Notes: generated by a model from the sequence alone, not told the origin. A stretch of 64,000 bases of DNA from Haberlea rhodopensis (GCA_907163345.1 CAJQUN010000003.1:1364001-1428000), one strand, 5' to 3'. Counted from the first letter of the stretch, positions 1 through 11,780 are shown. Translations and numbers: made by a program.

Positions 1-392
1 AAACACTCAAACACTTCACTGAAATATTTATCTTTTGAAATACAGAGTGTTTATGTTATCATTGTAACATTCAGACTTCGTTCTGAATCTTAGAAATCTT
101 TGTGAGCTAGGATTTTAGGCTATCTATGTGATATTGGCGTAAGTGGGTTGTATAATGTTCAGTATAAACCAAATTTTCTAGTGAACCCTTCCCGCAAAGA
201 AAGAAGGGGAGACATAGAAGTGTTTGTGCTTAGAACTTCCAGAAACAACATTGTGTCATTTACTTTCTACACTTTACTTATTGCCTTTATTTTGCCTTCA
301 GTTCTTATTCTCAAGACCGATAGACACATTCCGCACTACTAACTATATTTTCTACTAACTTGTATTCATTGAGATCCTACCGCAGCACTTAA
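1..392 (+). repeat. 3' part of an LTR, probably copia/Sirevirus-like
   Basis: The first ~390 bases read like the R-U5 end of a long LTR: a 'gtgaacccttcccgc..aagaaggggagacatagaag' type stretch (171-220) followed by 'accgatagacacattccgc' and a terminal 'cttaacag' near 392. I recognise this style from Sirevirus-type copia LTRs, but no primer site or coding domain follows. The 64-residue ORF inside (148-342) has no family resemblance. The 5' part lies outside the window. Assignment rests on remembered sequence style, so it is moderate at best. Confidence 0.4.
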
Positions 393-889
393 CAGTCCGC
401 TGTAAATCGAGAAAATTTGATTTGAGCATGTGTTTATTCAACCCCATTCTAAACACTACTTCGATCATAACAATATTCTTAATTTAATAATTGTGCTAAC
501 TTTTAAAATATTGTGTTTCATTATATTGGTGCCGGTGCTGGTGCTAGTACTGGTGTTGATAGGAATGTGGATATACCTGAATTTGTTGCAAGAACTGCCA
601 TAAGGAAAAGAAGAGAGTCATCTGGATAGTGTTATCATAACATGTCTCATCCAGATGTGTTTTCTCAAGATTATTAAACTTAATAACTTATTGAATTCAT
701 GGTTAAAAATGACCTTTAATTCTGACAGCTTGTTGCTTAAAATATGTTTTTTTTTTGAATAATTGTAGGTGTGTGTGCACGGGGTGTGCACGTACGTTAA
801 CATTTATGATGTTCAGCTGTAAATGTTCCTTTTAGTATCACACTAATATATAAATGTATATATATTAGTCATATATTTATCAATTTGGG
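393..889. other. Intergenic, no recognised gene
   Basis: AT-rich sequence. The only coding-like stretch is 524-630 (plus), which reads as a glycine/alanine-rich peptide followed by NVDIPEFVARTAIRKRRESSG and a stop. It has no start codon or splice context I can defend and I do not recognise the product. Confidence 0.5.
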
Positions 890-1142
890 CCCTTTTAAAT
901 TTTTCAAAATCAATTAATTTAATTCTTTTATTTATTTTTCTTTTTTTGAATTTTTAAAATCAGTGTCTTATTTTTCAAATGTTTATTTATTTTTAGAAAA
1001 ATATCGGTTAATCCGATTGTCGACGAATTAACTGATATTGTGTTTGGTTTGGTTAATTTGGTTATTGCAAAAAAATTTGGTAAATTCGATTTTTGGAAAT
1101 TCGGTTCGATCGATGATTGATTTAACTGGATGCACATCCCTA
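890..1142. mobile_element. Decayed hAT-type MITE relic
   Basis: The stretch contains 'atcggttaatccgat', 'ttcggttcgatcgatg' and ends 'ggatgcacatcccta'. This is the cggtt/aaccg-rich style of the better preserved hAT MITEs at 11272 and 42098 in this window. Clear terminal inverted repeats and a target duplication are no longer visible, so the ends are approximate. Confidence 0.4.
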
Positions 1143-1921
1143 AATTTATGGAAATGGATGGAATAATTTATGGAAATTTTAAATGCGATGGAATAATTTG
1201 GTCATATTTCGGGCTCATAGCTTATAATTATATGTTTGTGACAAATAAAAATGATATCGTTTAGTTCTACTAAACTACGTATCATCAAGTAAATTAATTA
1301 ATTTTGTACATTATATTAGAAATTTAATATAAATAAGTTAACCCTTTAATCTATTTAAAAAAAATTAAAAAAATATTATTAATTCATCCATCAATTTTCA
1401 CACAATTCTTTTTAAAATAAATTTCAACTATTAAAATATAACATAATATTCTTTATTAAATTTAGAGAATATTACAATCATAATATCTAGGATTGTAAGA
1501 TATTAAAATTTAGTGTTTTGCACATTGTTAGGAAGATCGATATAGAGCACAAAAGTGAAAATCAAGAAATATAAGATTAATATAATATAAGAGATATTAA
1601 TCTATCATTTTTTATCAATAAGTTTTTTTCATGTTAAATTTTAGCCCTCCTTAGGAGAAATCCTGATTGTCAAGTAAATATCAAAACCGAAGAAAATATA
1701 ACCTTAAATCGCATCGAAATTCGAGTCGAGCTCGAGTAGTTAAAGCGTGCATACGCATATAGAAAACAAAATTTGAACGTAGTAGATTATTTTACTAATA
1801 TAAGACAGGATATTGAACAAAACCCAAAGGTTTTACATAACAAGGCCAGTAGGCCACCCCAAATGCAGCAGATCACATAGAGAGTAAAACCAAGTAAACA
1901 AACAAAATTTAAAGAGAGATT
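1143..1921. other. Intergenic 3' flank of the GIR-like gene
   Basis: AT-rich, no coding potential seen. The part adjoining 1921 probably holds the 3' UTR and polyadenylation signals of the minus-strand gene that stops at 1922. Confidence 0.5.
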
Positions 1922-2239
1922 TCACTTCTTCAATTTCCTGTTGCTGTCCTCGTGCAGAAAATCAAGAAGAACAGTGCTCTTGCATTTTGGGCACTTTGGA
2001 TCCTCCTCCATTAACATCACATACATTAGGCAACGAGGACACCCCACCAACATCATCGAATTTGCCTCCGGACTAGTCGGGTATCGATGATTCTCCCAGG
2101 TGCTAGTCTCCCATGACACACACGAGTTTCGTGATGATGATGATATCGACCCATTGGATGATACAACTTGTCCATGTTTCCTAGGTGGGGATAAGTTGAG
2201 TTTGAGCTCAAGTTTTGGACTTTCAGTGTTGTAGCTCAT
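1922..2239 (-). CDS. GIR1: GL2-INTERACTING REPRESSOR (GIR1/GIR2)-like protein
   Basis: A 105-residue single-exon protein. Residues 10-16 form an EAR repression motif of the LxLxL type (LELKLNL), followed by SPP. Then comes a Ser-rich linker, and a C-terminal block with two CxxC pairs (C67/C70 and C83/C86) in the context VGCPRCLMYVML and PKCPKCKS, then LLDFLH. This order matches the small plant GIR family, in which Arabidopsis GIR1/GIR2 bind the homeodomain protein GLABRA2, recruit TOPLESS-type corepressors through the EAR motif and limit root-hair development in the nucleus. The length fits the family and no defect is seen. The start is the only ATG ahead of the EAR motif, and a TATA box lies ~195 bp upstream. 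Which paralogue (GIR1 or GIR2) it is cannot be said. Confidence 0.9.
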   Translation of the reverse strand: MSYNTESPKLELKLNLSPPRKHGQVVSSNGSISSSSRNSCVSWETSTWENHRYPTSPEANSMMLVGCPRCLMYVMLMEEDPKCPKCKSTVLLDFLHEDSNRKLKK

Positions 2240-2433
2240 TATTTTATAATCTGCAAACTCGAGTAATAGTATGAGTAAAAGAGATAAAGGGACACTTGAT
2301 CTAACATTTAATTAACAAAAGAGTAATATTTTACCTTTCAAATATCACTAAATTTCAAGAAATTTAAGCCTAAAGCAAATAAATATCTGATGTATGAATC
2401 TTGATTTTGCTCTTTCATGGGACGAAGGGCAAA

Positions 2434-2441
2434 TATTTATA
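2434..2441 (-). promoter_or_regulatory. TATA box of the GIR-like gene
   Basis: On the minus strand this reads TATAAATA within CTATAAATATTTGCC, about 195 bp upstream of the ATG at 2239. That spacing would give a 5' UTR of roughly 160-170 bases. No competing TATA is nearer the start codon. Inferred from motif and position only. Confidence 0.55.
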
Positions 2442-2883
2442 GAACAATAATTTAGTAGACATAAACAGGCCTTTCATTTAATATCAGAATTAAATAATTT
2501 GTAGCATAGGCTCGAGTAAGAATTGAATTGTATTAAAAGGGAGAGGGTGTGGTAGAAAAGAAAAGCCTTGAATGTAGGGAAATATTCAGAAAAAAGTTTG
2601 CTGGCAGAATGAATATTTCATTTATTATTCTACACCTACAATACAATACAAAATCAATTAAATAGAATTGTGGAAAGTGAGTAGTAGAGATATAGGTTCG
2701 TTCATTGCTGACAATTAACACATACTAACATGTAAGCGAGGAATTGAATTCTCAAGTAAAGACCTAACTCCCATCAGATTGAATATCAAAGCAAAGGCAA
2801 CCAATGCATAGTAATGAATTAATGCAAGTTTCAACTATTTTTAGGCTTAGAATAATACATTATCTTGTAACATTTAAAATGGC
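2442..2883. other. Upstream region of the GIR-like gene
   Basis: No gene seen. The distal promoter of the minus-strand gene at 1922-2239 would lie here. The 62-residue ORF at 2533-2721 has no recognisable features. Confidence 0.4.
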
Positions 2884-3183
2884 AACTAATCACCACTTTT
2901 TTTTATATAGTTTAACAAGGTATCCAGGCTTGCGCCTGACTAATCCTTAGGTGACGACCCCGGTCCTTCAGGACCGTCACCAGGTAAATCGAGGATGTGC
3001 ACGGATGAAAGGTTTCTTAGGGAGCGGGCCAACATGACCCGAACCCAGGACAAACCCCCACAATATTTCAGTGAAGAATTTGTCCCACACGAAATTCAAA
3101 CCAACGACATCGGAGGAATCTCCCCACATCACCTCAGACCTTACCAATCCGTCTAGCCCATGGGGGTAACTAATCACCACTTT
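2884..3183 (-). mobile_element. tRNA-derived SINE (copy 1) with 16-bp target duplication
   Basis: The body is 2900-3167, flanked by a 16-bp direct repeat (aactaatcaccacttt at 2884-2899 and 3168-3183). On the minus strand the head holds a pol III A-box-like TAGACGGATTGG and, ~60 bp on, a B-box-like GGTTTGAATTTC. The tail is a stem-loop (CCAGGC...GCCTGG style) followed by TATATAAAAAAAA. It shares head and tail with the SINE at 60005-60268, so the two are one family. B-box decay suggests this copy is no longer transcribed. Confidence 0.88.
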
Positions 3184-4539
3184 CTTCTACTGTTTGGGGG
3201 TTATAATTGTTTTTTTCACAAAATAAATAAGAAAAAAATTACAACTATTTTTCCTGTAGAGAAGATTTATTACAACTTTTTACCTCTAGTTTGAATAATC
3301 CGGTGAGTGAGGAACACGATGGTGGGTTGGGCTTGGCGAAAAATGATCGGACGGTGACGAACGAAGCAGATTTGTCCACCGTTGGTCGATGGTCGCGCGA
3401 GAAGTGCATGTTTTCGCACTTTTAGTGCTTGTTCGAGATCTGGTGTGTGTTTTACATTTTTTACTGTGTTTTTTACGTCTTACAATGATATATATTAATT
3501 CCCAACCAATTATGAACATATGGATGTCATTGGCGTATTGGCACATTACATGTGCAGTCCACACCTGGCTTCCTATCCCTATTTCAATCACTAAAATGAA
3601 ATCTATCAATTTAATACAAATTATTTAACACATTATTTTAAAATAATTTCGGAGTTAATTCAAATATTTCAAAAATATATTTGTATGTTCACCATGTTCT
3701 AACCCGACTGTCAATTGACATTTATTTTGTCAATTTCACTTATAATTAATTAACATCTCATTAATTATTAGTTAATTCACAAATGACGTTAATCAAATTT
3801 CGTGGTATTCTCTTGATTTTGTGATTCCAATTCCGATTATGATCATTTTACAAATTAATCCACAATTTCTGATCACCTGATTAACAAATCAAGTCATGGG
3901 GCATTACATGTTGGCTATCTGTTATTTTGTTGTTCGTTGACCATACTTGTGAACCTTCTAGTTATGGGTGCTTGCTGGTGATAACTCAGTGGTATCTTGC
4001 TGATTGTCACCAAGTAGATCTCTATCCTTTATGCTATAAGGATTACTCAATTGGTGTTCGTATGTCTCAGTTGAGTTCAATATTCAACTGATTAATAAGG
4101 TTTTCTGAACATAACAGTATGTATGTATAATTTTTTTTATTTTCGGGTTTGTCATGCAGCTAAGGAAGCTAGGTTGCTGAGTAGTTTTGGTATAGTGAAA
4201 TGTCATATTGTTCTTTGAAATATTTTGGTCTAGTGACATATTTTCGCTATTCTTTGAAATTTCAACATACCTGACTAAAAATCCCCCTAACCCTATATAT
4301 TTCTGGCCAAACGTACATTTATTATTTGGATCAAGATGAGTCAGAAAAATTTGGCACGAATTTTTTTATTTGATTAGTAAACGGGAATCGATGACTAGCA
4401 ATTGGAGTATTCTAACAAGCATTTCAAGATTTCTTGGCCTATAAATTAAATTGGATAGCGACAACGATATGATATGCCACGAATTTTTTAGCATGATTTT
4501 TTTAAAAAAAAATTAGCATACAAAATAATTATTATATAC
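3184..4539. other. Intergenic, no recognised gene
   Basis: AT-rich sequence with small overlapping ORFs on both strands near 3290-3630 that share no family features. Nothing else identifiable. Confidence 0.4.
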
Positions 4540-5195
4540 TTTCGATGCACGGACATTGACACGGTGATACTGACATGACACATATTTTCAAAAAATTTAG
4601 GATACGACACGGCTGTGACATACCTGTATATTTTTATGTATATATTATATATATACTATATTACAAAATACTAAAATTAATATTTTTAAGATTCTAAAAG
4701 CATGTAAAAACAACAAAAAATATTCTTACCAAATTCAAGAAGCATATAAATAATACATGTAACAATCATCATAGTATCATTCATACTAGCATTAAATACA
4801 TATTAGTTCAATTACCATAAAGTTTAACAAACAAATCCAAATAAAAGATAACACCAAAAATTTTCTTACCAAATTCAATATAAATAAATGCATGTCATTG
4901 AAACAATCATTTCACACATACTAATATAAAATGTATATTACTTCAACTAATACAAAGTATAACTAACACGTACAAATCTCATTTTAGCCAAAAAAAATTT
5001 AAATTATACAATTAACCCAAAAAGTGTCATTTATGTGTCGGATATGCTCACTGGTCACGTCCGACACAGGTTTCCGATTTTGATGGGAGTGTTCGATACG
5101 GGTGTCCAATTTAACTTTTTTTAAAAAAATTAAGGATACGCCATGTGGTGTGTCCGACCTGTCCCCCTGTGCATCGTAGGTATATACGGATATAT
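4540..5195. mobile_element. MITE-like element with cgatgcac...gtgcatcg termini
   Basis: The left end reads tttcgatgcacggacattgac and the right end gtccccctgtgcatcgtagg, an imperfect terminal inverted repeat enclosing ~620 bp. Both sides carry repeated 'gacacgg/ccgacac' words, a style of non-autonomous plant DNA transposons. Flanks tatatact and tatatacg could be a degenerate 8-bp target duplication. Superfamily (hAT or Mutator) is not decided by the sequence. Confidence 0.5.
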
Positions 5196-5889
5196 ATCTA
5201 TGTTCGAAACAAATCATAAATGAAGTGTGCCTAGTTTTACTCATGCTATGGGAATCCGCATCTTATCTCCAACTATAGCCATCTTTAAAGGGGAAAAAAA
5301 TACAGCTTAGAAGACTTTATTTTTCCCTATTTTTTTCCCTTGAACTAATCGGCACTCACTGACTTACTCTGATCATGCTGTAAAATAAGGAAAATAGAGA
5401 ATTTTGAGGAGAGTGAATGAAATTAAGGTGATCGATCAAGTTGAAGGAAAAAATTACTCTCATGGCTATCGAGTGCTCAAATCTATTGGCTCTTAACAAT
5501 TCAGCAATATCGAGGGCTTCATCATATCGAATTCCGCAAGTTTTTGAATTATTTCAGCAAGTGAGAAATAAGAGGGACTAAATTGGAAAATCTTTAAATT
5601 ATAAAGACAAAAATAAGTATTATCCCAATTTTGAGTTATTGCAGTTATTCAAGATCCATGCAAAATTTTGTATTTTTATTTATGTATATAGATTAATAAG
5701 ATTGTATGCTATCCTTTCATACATAATCCACTCAAATATCAAGGTTCCAACATTGGGAACTCACTTCGACTAACCCCATTACCTCATTAATGCATAACCT
5801 CAAATATTTAATGGATTGTGGCATTCAAGTTATGAACTTCTTCCATTATTATCTTTGTATGTATCTTGTCTATGTACTAAAAACATTCT
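5196..5889. other. Intergenic, no recognised gene
   Basis: AT-rich, no coding or structural feature recognised. Confidence 0.4.
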
Positions 5890-8130
5890 TGTCAGAGCCG
5901 ATCCTATTCAAGTATTTAATTAACACACAATTATTATTATAATGTAAACATTAGAATATTAGTTTAAAATTTACCAAAACGTGGCCTTAAAAATTTCGGC
6001 ATGACATCAATGCACGAGGAACATACCACCTATTTTACACAATACAATATACTCATTATGAAATACTGAAAATATATAACTTCAGTTTCATGAATAAACA
6101 CATCATCACATATGCAAGCAAGCATAAATATCCCAGTAATATCATACTCAAAATACAGCTACACGAGGCATACCCCAGCGAGTAAGATATTATTAAAAAC
6201 TCTTCAACACAAGATTGAGATGCAATACTTGATAAAATAAAAGCAGAGCTCGCTCTCACGGAACCCTGGTACTCTTATATGCTTCCTCTCAAGCATAAGA
6301 GGATTGTCCACATGTATTACATGACATGCCCACACACAAAGACATGACAGCCCCCACCACGGGGGTCAGTAACCCCAATATATAAAACCAATATAAATCA
6401 CAATATTAATATGAAATACCATGTGATGCATACCGTGCATGAATGCAATGCGTGTAATGGTACAATAATCTCAGATATAAAATCTCAGGTGTCCAATGAA
6501 TGATCATCGAGAATATAGCTCGAGCTAGGATGGCGACAAACTCGGCGCTACGACGACTCTCTCCGTCGAGCTAGCGGTATGCCCAACATCCTCTCGTGTC
6601 TGGGAGATGACGACATACTCGGCGCTACAGTCACTAAACTGAGCCAATGATATGCTCATCATCCCCACGACTATGTACCATAGATATCAATAAGAATGAT
6701 ACATGTACAAAGAAATATGAAAATATATAATTCTAGTTTCATAAATAAACACGTCGTCCATTATAAATCTCTAAGTAATATTATACTCAAAAGACAGCTA
6801 ACAGGGGCATACCCCGGTGAGTAAAATATTATCAAAAACTCTTTAACACAAGTGGGATACAATATTCTATAATAAAATATGTGTTTTAATAAAATCTCAT
6901 ATCATGTTATTTTGCACCTCGATGCCCAACTGATAAATGTATTTCAATGTCACAATGATCACATATAAGTTAAGTAATGACGAATAAATCATACACCAAG
7001 AACATTACATGTCTTTGTCAGACATCGTGATAGAACTGGCTTCTACGTGCCTCAACCGAGCTAACAAATACCAAGAACTTCTCTATTTCCTCAAGTTGAC
7101 CTCGGGATATAATTACCTGATCAAAAAATCATTCGAATAGTCTATATTTATCAGTTTAGTTGTCAAAACCTTAACCCATAACATATTTCTAAAATTTCAG
7201 CTTACATGATCAAAATAATTGGCTCGTAACATTTTACAATTAACGTAATTACATGGGTCTAGTTTAATTTGAAAATTAACTCAAAAAATAACATTTCATA
7301 TGTTCAATACTTGTCCATATTCATTCATTTACCTAAGGAAAAATAATTTTAAACAAGACTCATGCATAAACTCTCATTTTCATCTTGACCAATTTTCGTA
7401 GCAAAATCATAATTAAGTCATATGATATCTAAAACATCTGATTCCAATGGGAAATTCAAGATAACTCAATATACTACATTCATCTTTTACGAGTTTAAGC
7501 TAGTTAATTCATCTTGAGGCACATATTTAGCAAAACACATCGGGTTTGTAAAATCGTATACACCATGTTTCCATATTAGACACCATTTAGTAAAACTAGC
7601 ATAACGTTTTCACATAAACTCGAAATTGAGTGATTCAAATGGCCAATTAAAGATAACTCATAGCGCTAGAATTTCATTCCAACCATAACCCCTAATTCAT
7701 AACACATTTTGCCCAATATTTTGATAAACTCATTGCATGCTCAATCCGCATACACGCTTATTCAAGATTGTATACCTTATGGTAAAATTGGCAATAACTC
7801 ATGCATAACAACTCCAAATTGAGTGAATTTACTGTCAAATCGAAGCTAACTTAACATACAACTTTCATTTAGGATCAACATCAAATTCGCAAACATTCTT
7901 CCTAGAAATTTGAAGAACCTATTGCATGTACTTTAGACCTAGGTTTGAGATTCCGAGACTCCGAGAAAAAAATGATACTTGGTTTCTTTCCTTCCTACTA
8001 GGATTGTAACTCCTTCATTATCCTCCTATAAATACCACACGAAGTCCAGACCTTTCGTACACCCTTTCATACCCTAAATATCAGATTTTAGACCTAGGTT
8101 TGAGATTCCATAGTTTTGAAGGCGGTTACG
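5890..8130 (-). repeat. Decayed large LTR, family A copy (inverted relative to 40-43 kb)
   Basis: This stretch, read on the minus strand, aligns by eye in the same block order with 40890-43359 on the plus strand. Shared blocks are 'ttgagtgaatt..ccaaattgagtg' near 7815, 'catgtctttgtcagacat' near 7010, tandem ~66-bp 'cgacatactcggcgctac' units at 6530-6640, 'gacagcccccaccacgggggtcagtaacc' near 6350, and 'cacgaggaacat' near 6015. The end 'tgtcagagccgatcc' at 5890 corresponds to 'ggatccggccatcaca' at 43344-43359. No coding sequence is left. I read both as LTRs of one gypsy-type family; the outer right boundary is uncertain. Confidence 0.55.
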
Positions 8131-8394
8131 AAGATCGAAGCTGTAATGCCTCGAGATGACTTATACGATTATGGCGTAATGAGGAAAGAATTCCAGTAGA
8201 TGTGGATTCGGGTTCGGGTTGAACCAAGTAGGAAGAATGACATGTATGCAATATAATTGGCAATAATGAAGTGATGTTTATGTGTGCTAAAGAAAGTATA
8301 GTATGAATGGCATGAAATAAGACCAAGTATATGGCATTACTAGACTTGTTAACATACATGTTTGATATGAGAAGCATAATAAAGGTGTTGAACG

Positions 8395-9785
8395 ATTGCT
8401 AGTTGTGATATCAACTTAAACATAGAACTTCATGTGTGGAATATGTAGCAAGTAGTTGCATATCAAGTAGACATGAGTTGGTATGCATTTGACTTGGATT
8501 TCACATGCATTTGAGTTTCATCCTGGAGAGTATATATATGATGATAACTCAGCTTGAAAACACATAACACACCATATTTCACCTAAGAATCTCTACACAA
8601 GCACCTCTCAAAACCCTTACTTGCTCTTGCATCTTTTCTTGGATTTCACTTGGCAATCAAGTTAGAAAGTTGAGGAAAGTGAATTCATAACTTCTTGGTA
8701 AGAATTTCATAGCATATGATGTTTATATGTTGGTAGTTCATCTATGTGAAGATATGCTTTGTAATCTCTATGTCTTGATTAAATAAGAGATGAAATTAAA
8801 TGAAATAAGTTGTGGAAGTTATGGAAATGTGTTCATATGTTGTTAAGTATTACTTGAAACAAGTTTTGATGGTATGTAGTGATGTAGAGAAGGAGAACCA
8901 TGAAGATAAGCTCAAAATCGCCATAGTAAGGAATTTTTGTTATCTACCGATCGATCGGTAGATGTACCGATCGATCGCTGAAACAGGGGAAATGCAAGGC
9001 GGTTCATGTAGCGATCGATCGCTCGAATGCCGTATCTTTTGTATGAAATTCAGATTTAATACAGATCGATCGCTAGCTTTGTACCGATCGATCGCTAGAG
9101 TAAGCGATCGATCGCAAGATCCAGATTATGAAAATGTTGTAATTTTTTAGTAATGGTTTCATAGCATGGTTGATGACATTATACATTGTTGGTATTTATG
9201 TAGCATCATCACAGGGGACGGGACAACGAGGCGGTTAAACATTGACGCCTGGTTTCTATCTTTTGTGTCACACAATAGGTACGTGTTGACGTACGAGTAT
9301 CGATGTTATTGTGATGATGATAGTGAGATTGGATTATATGATTGATGATATCATATAGGTATACATTCATGATGATATACATGCATGTTGTTGAGCTTGT
9401 TGCCACGATATGTATGCCAATGTTGGGCATATGCTTTGGCATGAGAGGTATACTACGGTTGAGTATATGCTGGAACTGTTATAATGTGTAAGGACGAAAA
9501 TATGATTTGTGCTGCTAATATGAAGATGCGAGGAGGTTCCACTAACATATTGAGCTGAGATAGGAAAATCTTATTTGTCCCATTATAACAGGGTGATAAT
9601 GAGACATGTCATGACATATTTGCACTTGATGATGCCTGATACAGAACAATCACAATTGATGGTTTACGATAATGCTTTATCATTTTATATTGCTTATTGC
9701 ATTGCGATAGTTGTTCATCTATACTCATGTTGTGTGATTGTTTCTGTAGGGATTCATAGATGTGGGAGGATGGGATTGTGAGTTG
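8395..9785 (+). repeat. Decayed gypsy-type LTR fragment (family B) with GATCGATC palindromes
   Basis: It carries the block aggtacgtgttgacgtacgag (9277-9297), which recurs at 17430, 30868, 35382 and 63033, so this is an LTR fragment in plus orientation. Between 8945 and 9115 there are six GATCGATC palindromes within 170 bp. The right end, after 'gtttctgtagggattcatag', abuts the truncated copia LTR at ~9786. No ORF here is convincing; the 62-residue ORF at 8962-9150 is a translation of the palindromes. Confidence 0.55.
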
Positions 9786-10469
9786 AATCCTCTTGTTTTT
9801 TTATCTTCAAAATGCTCCAAATCATCCATATTTATAGTGTAGAAGGCCCCAAGGCTCCTACTAGCCGTTGCTACACTTAAGGCTTGAATCACTCCAAGAT
9901 CACCTCGGGCGATCACCATCGCCACGCTCCAACGAAATTGCACAGATCGCCTCAGGCGAAGTGCTGATCGCCTCAGGCGATCGTTCACCAAAAAAATAAT
10001 GCTGTAGCCTTCATTGATCAGAATTTTTCATCGCCTCAAACGAAGTCTCCATCGCCTCAAACGAACCATGCATCGCCTCAGGCGATCTAGCCATCGCCTC
10101 AGGCGATCTCCCCATGCGCGCGGTCCTCGACGTTGCTTCAGTCGATGTGCGGGGCGATGTATCCCTTGGCTGCCATCGCCTCAGGCGATCTCCCCATGCG
10201 CGCGGTCCTCGACGTTGCTTCAGTCGATGTGCGGGGCGATGTCTCCCTTGGCTGCCATCGCCTGGGGCGATGATCACCATCGTCTGGGGCGATCCGCCCA
10301 GTCCTTGCATATTTTGATTTCCTTCAAACAATCCAATTTCAACCATTTAAACTTGTACACTAAGTAGACACATTAGTATAACAATGCAAGTTTTGTTGAT
10401 CATCAAAACTCATAAATAATTCGGAGATAAATTAAGCATTAAACTCAAGAATGCGTTTAAGGCTCAACA
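9786..10469 (-). repeat. Truncated 3' LTR of the gag-only copia element
   Basis: Near-identical to 14166-14764 of the right-hand LTR. Its minus-strand start is TGTTGAGCC at 10469, preceded by the polypurine tract at 10470-10482. The other ~580 bp are missing: homology stops at ~9786 and gypsy-type LTR sequence begins. Within it, an 82-bp segment is tandemly duplicated (~10094-10257) relative to the right LTR. The LTR is studded with the 17-bp dyad GATCGCCTCAGGCGATC and variants. Confidence 0.85.
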
Positions 10470-10482
10470 ATCTCCCCCTTTT
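10470..10482 (-). other. Polypurine tract of the copia element
   Basis: On the minus strand AAAAAGGGGGAGAT immediately precedes the 3' LTR start (TGTTGAGCC). This is the standard plus-strand primer position of LTR retroelements. Confidence 0.8.
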
Positions 10483-11271
10483 TGATGATCACAAAACTTG
10501 ATAAACTTGTAAATGAAATATGCATGAAATATGAGTAAACAAGACTCCCCCTTAACACATGCATGGCACATACAAGTTTTACCAAGTAAAGTATAATACA
10601 AAAACTCCCCCCCTCAAAACATGCATATCACAAAATTCTCTCCATTTTTGTGATAATCAAAAAGCACAAAGTTCAAATAACCATAGCACAAATATATGTT
10701 GACACATAGCCATGTTTTAACAATTAGCACATGGTCCTCATCAAGCATGTAATAGCCATAATAAGCATAAGATTAAATCATTTAGAGGAAGACTAACATG
10801 CGTTTAAGGCAATTAACAACAATGAATTCTAAGTGTGCAATGTGTGCATATGTTCTACCAAGAGTTCATGCACTTATGTCCAATAAACATTAAATTGCTC
10901 AATGCATCAGTATAGACAATTGATAAGTTAATGAGAGAGAAACCATTGAGGCCAAAGAAACAATAAAGCTATATGAAAATCTTAAGCCATATTTCTATGA
11001 ACCAAGATTGAGCATCTAAACAATTAAAGCATGCTTAATCACATTTAATTAAGTTGCACATTTCATATTCGAAGTGGACACATGGCACATCAAGATATTT
11101 ACCATAATGAGATAAGCATAAATCATGCATTAAAACAATTTAAATATGCATATGCTAAGGGGAAATGCATTTTACTATCAATGAGTATTGAACTTCATTA
11201 TTTATTTGTCACAATTAATTTATGCCAATGAAATTTTGAAATTGCTCTTTATAATTATCTCCCCCTAAATA

Positions 11272-11780
11272 TAGGGGTGAGCAAAAGTTCGGTTAAACCG
11301 AACAAACCGAAAAAACCAAAATATTTTGGAAAATCGGTTCGGTTATTTCGGAAATTTGGTTTTGATTTTTTCAAAAATCGGTTTATTCGGTTCGGTTTCG
11401 GTTTTCATTTTAAAAATATCGGTTAACCGAAATATTTAATTTTTTAATATTTTTTTAAAAAATAAATTGTTTTTTATTTTTTTTAAAAATCAATTAATAT
11501 CATTCTTTATTTAAATTTTACTTTTTTAAAATTTTAATCAAATGATATAATTATTTTAATTTTTAAAATCACATTACCTAATTTTTAAAATTTATTTTTT
11601 TTTAAAAAAAATATCGGTTAATTCGGTTACCGACCGAAATAACTGATTTTTTATCGGTTCGGTCGGTTCGGTTTTGAGAATAAAATTCGGTCGGTTCGGT
11701 TAGACAAAAAAAATTTGGTCTGTTCGATTTTTCGACAATTCGGTTCGGTCGGTTCGGTTTGCACCGATTGCTCACCCCTA
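11272..11780. mobile_element. hAT-type MITE with perfect 8-bp target duplication
   Basis: Terminal inverted repeats taggggtgagca / tgctcaccccta bound 509 bp, with target duplication cctaaata at 11264-11271 and 11781-11788. The 8-bp duplication and TIR style indicate the hAT superfamily. The interior is AT-rich with many cggttcggtt words near both ends, likely transposase-binding repeats; there is no coding capacity. It is nested inside the copia element and so is younger than it. Confidence 0.92.

Noticed and set aside
524..630. Gly/Ala-rich peptide ending ..IPEFVARTAIRKRRESSG as a possible exon
   Set aside because: It reminded me of a terminal exon but has no defensible splice site, start or recognised family.
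3286..3628. Pair of overlapping ORFs on opposite strands (107 and 79 residues)
   Set aside because: No motif, no conserved family feature and mutually overlapping; likely chance ORFs.
8948..9115. CRISPR-like short palindromic repeats
   Set aside because: Repeat core is only 8-12 bp, spacing is irregular, the genome is plant nuclear and no cas gene exists.
10014..10367. ORFs with repeated HRLRRS-type peptides in the copia LTR
   Set aside because: Simple translation of the ATCGCCTCAGGCGAT dyads; lies in an LTR and is open in several frames on both strands.
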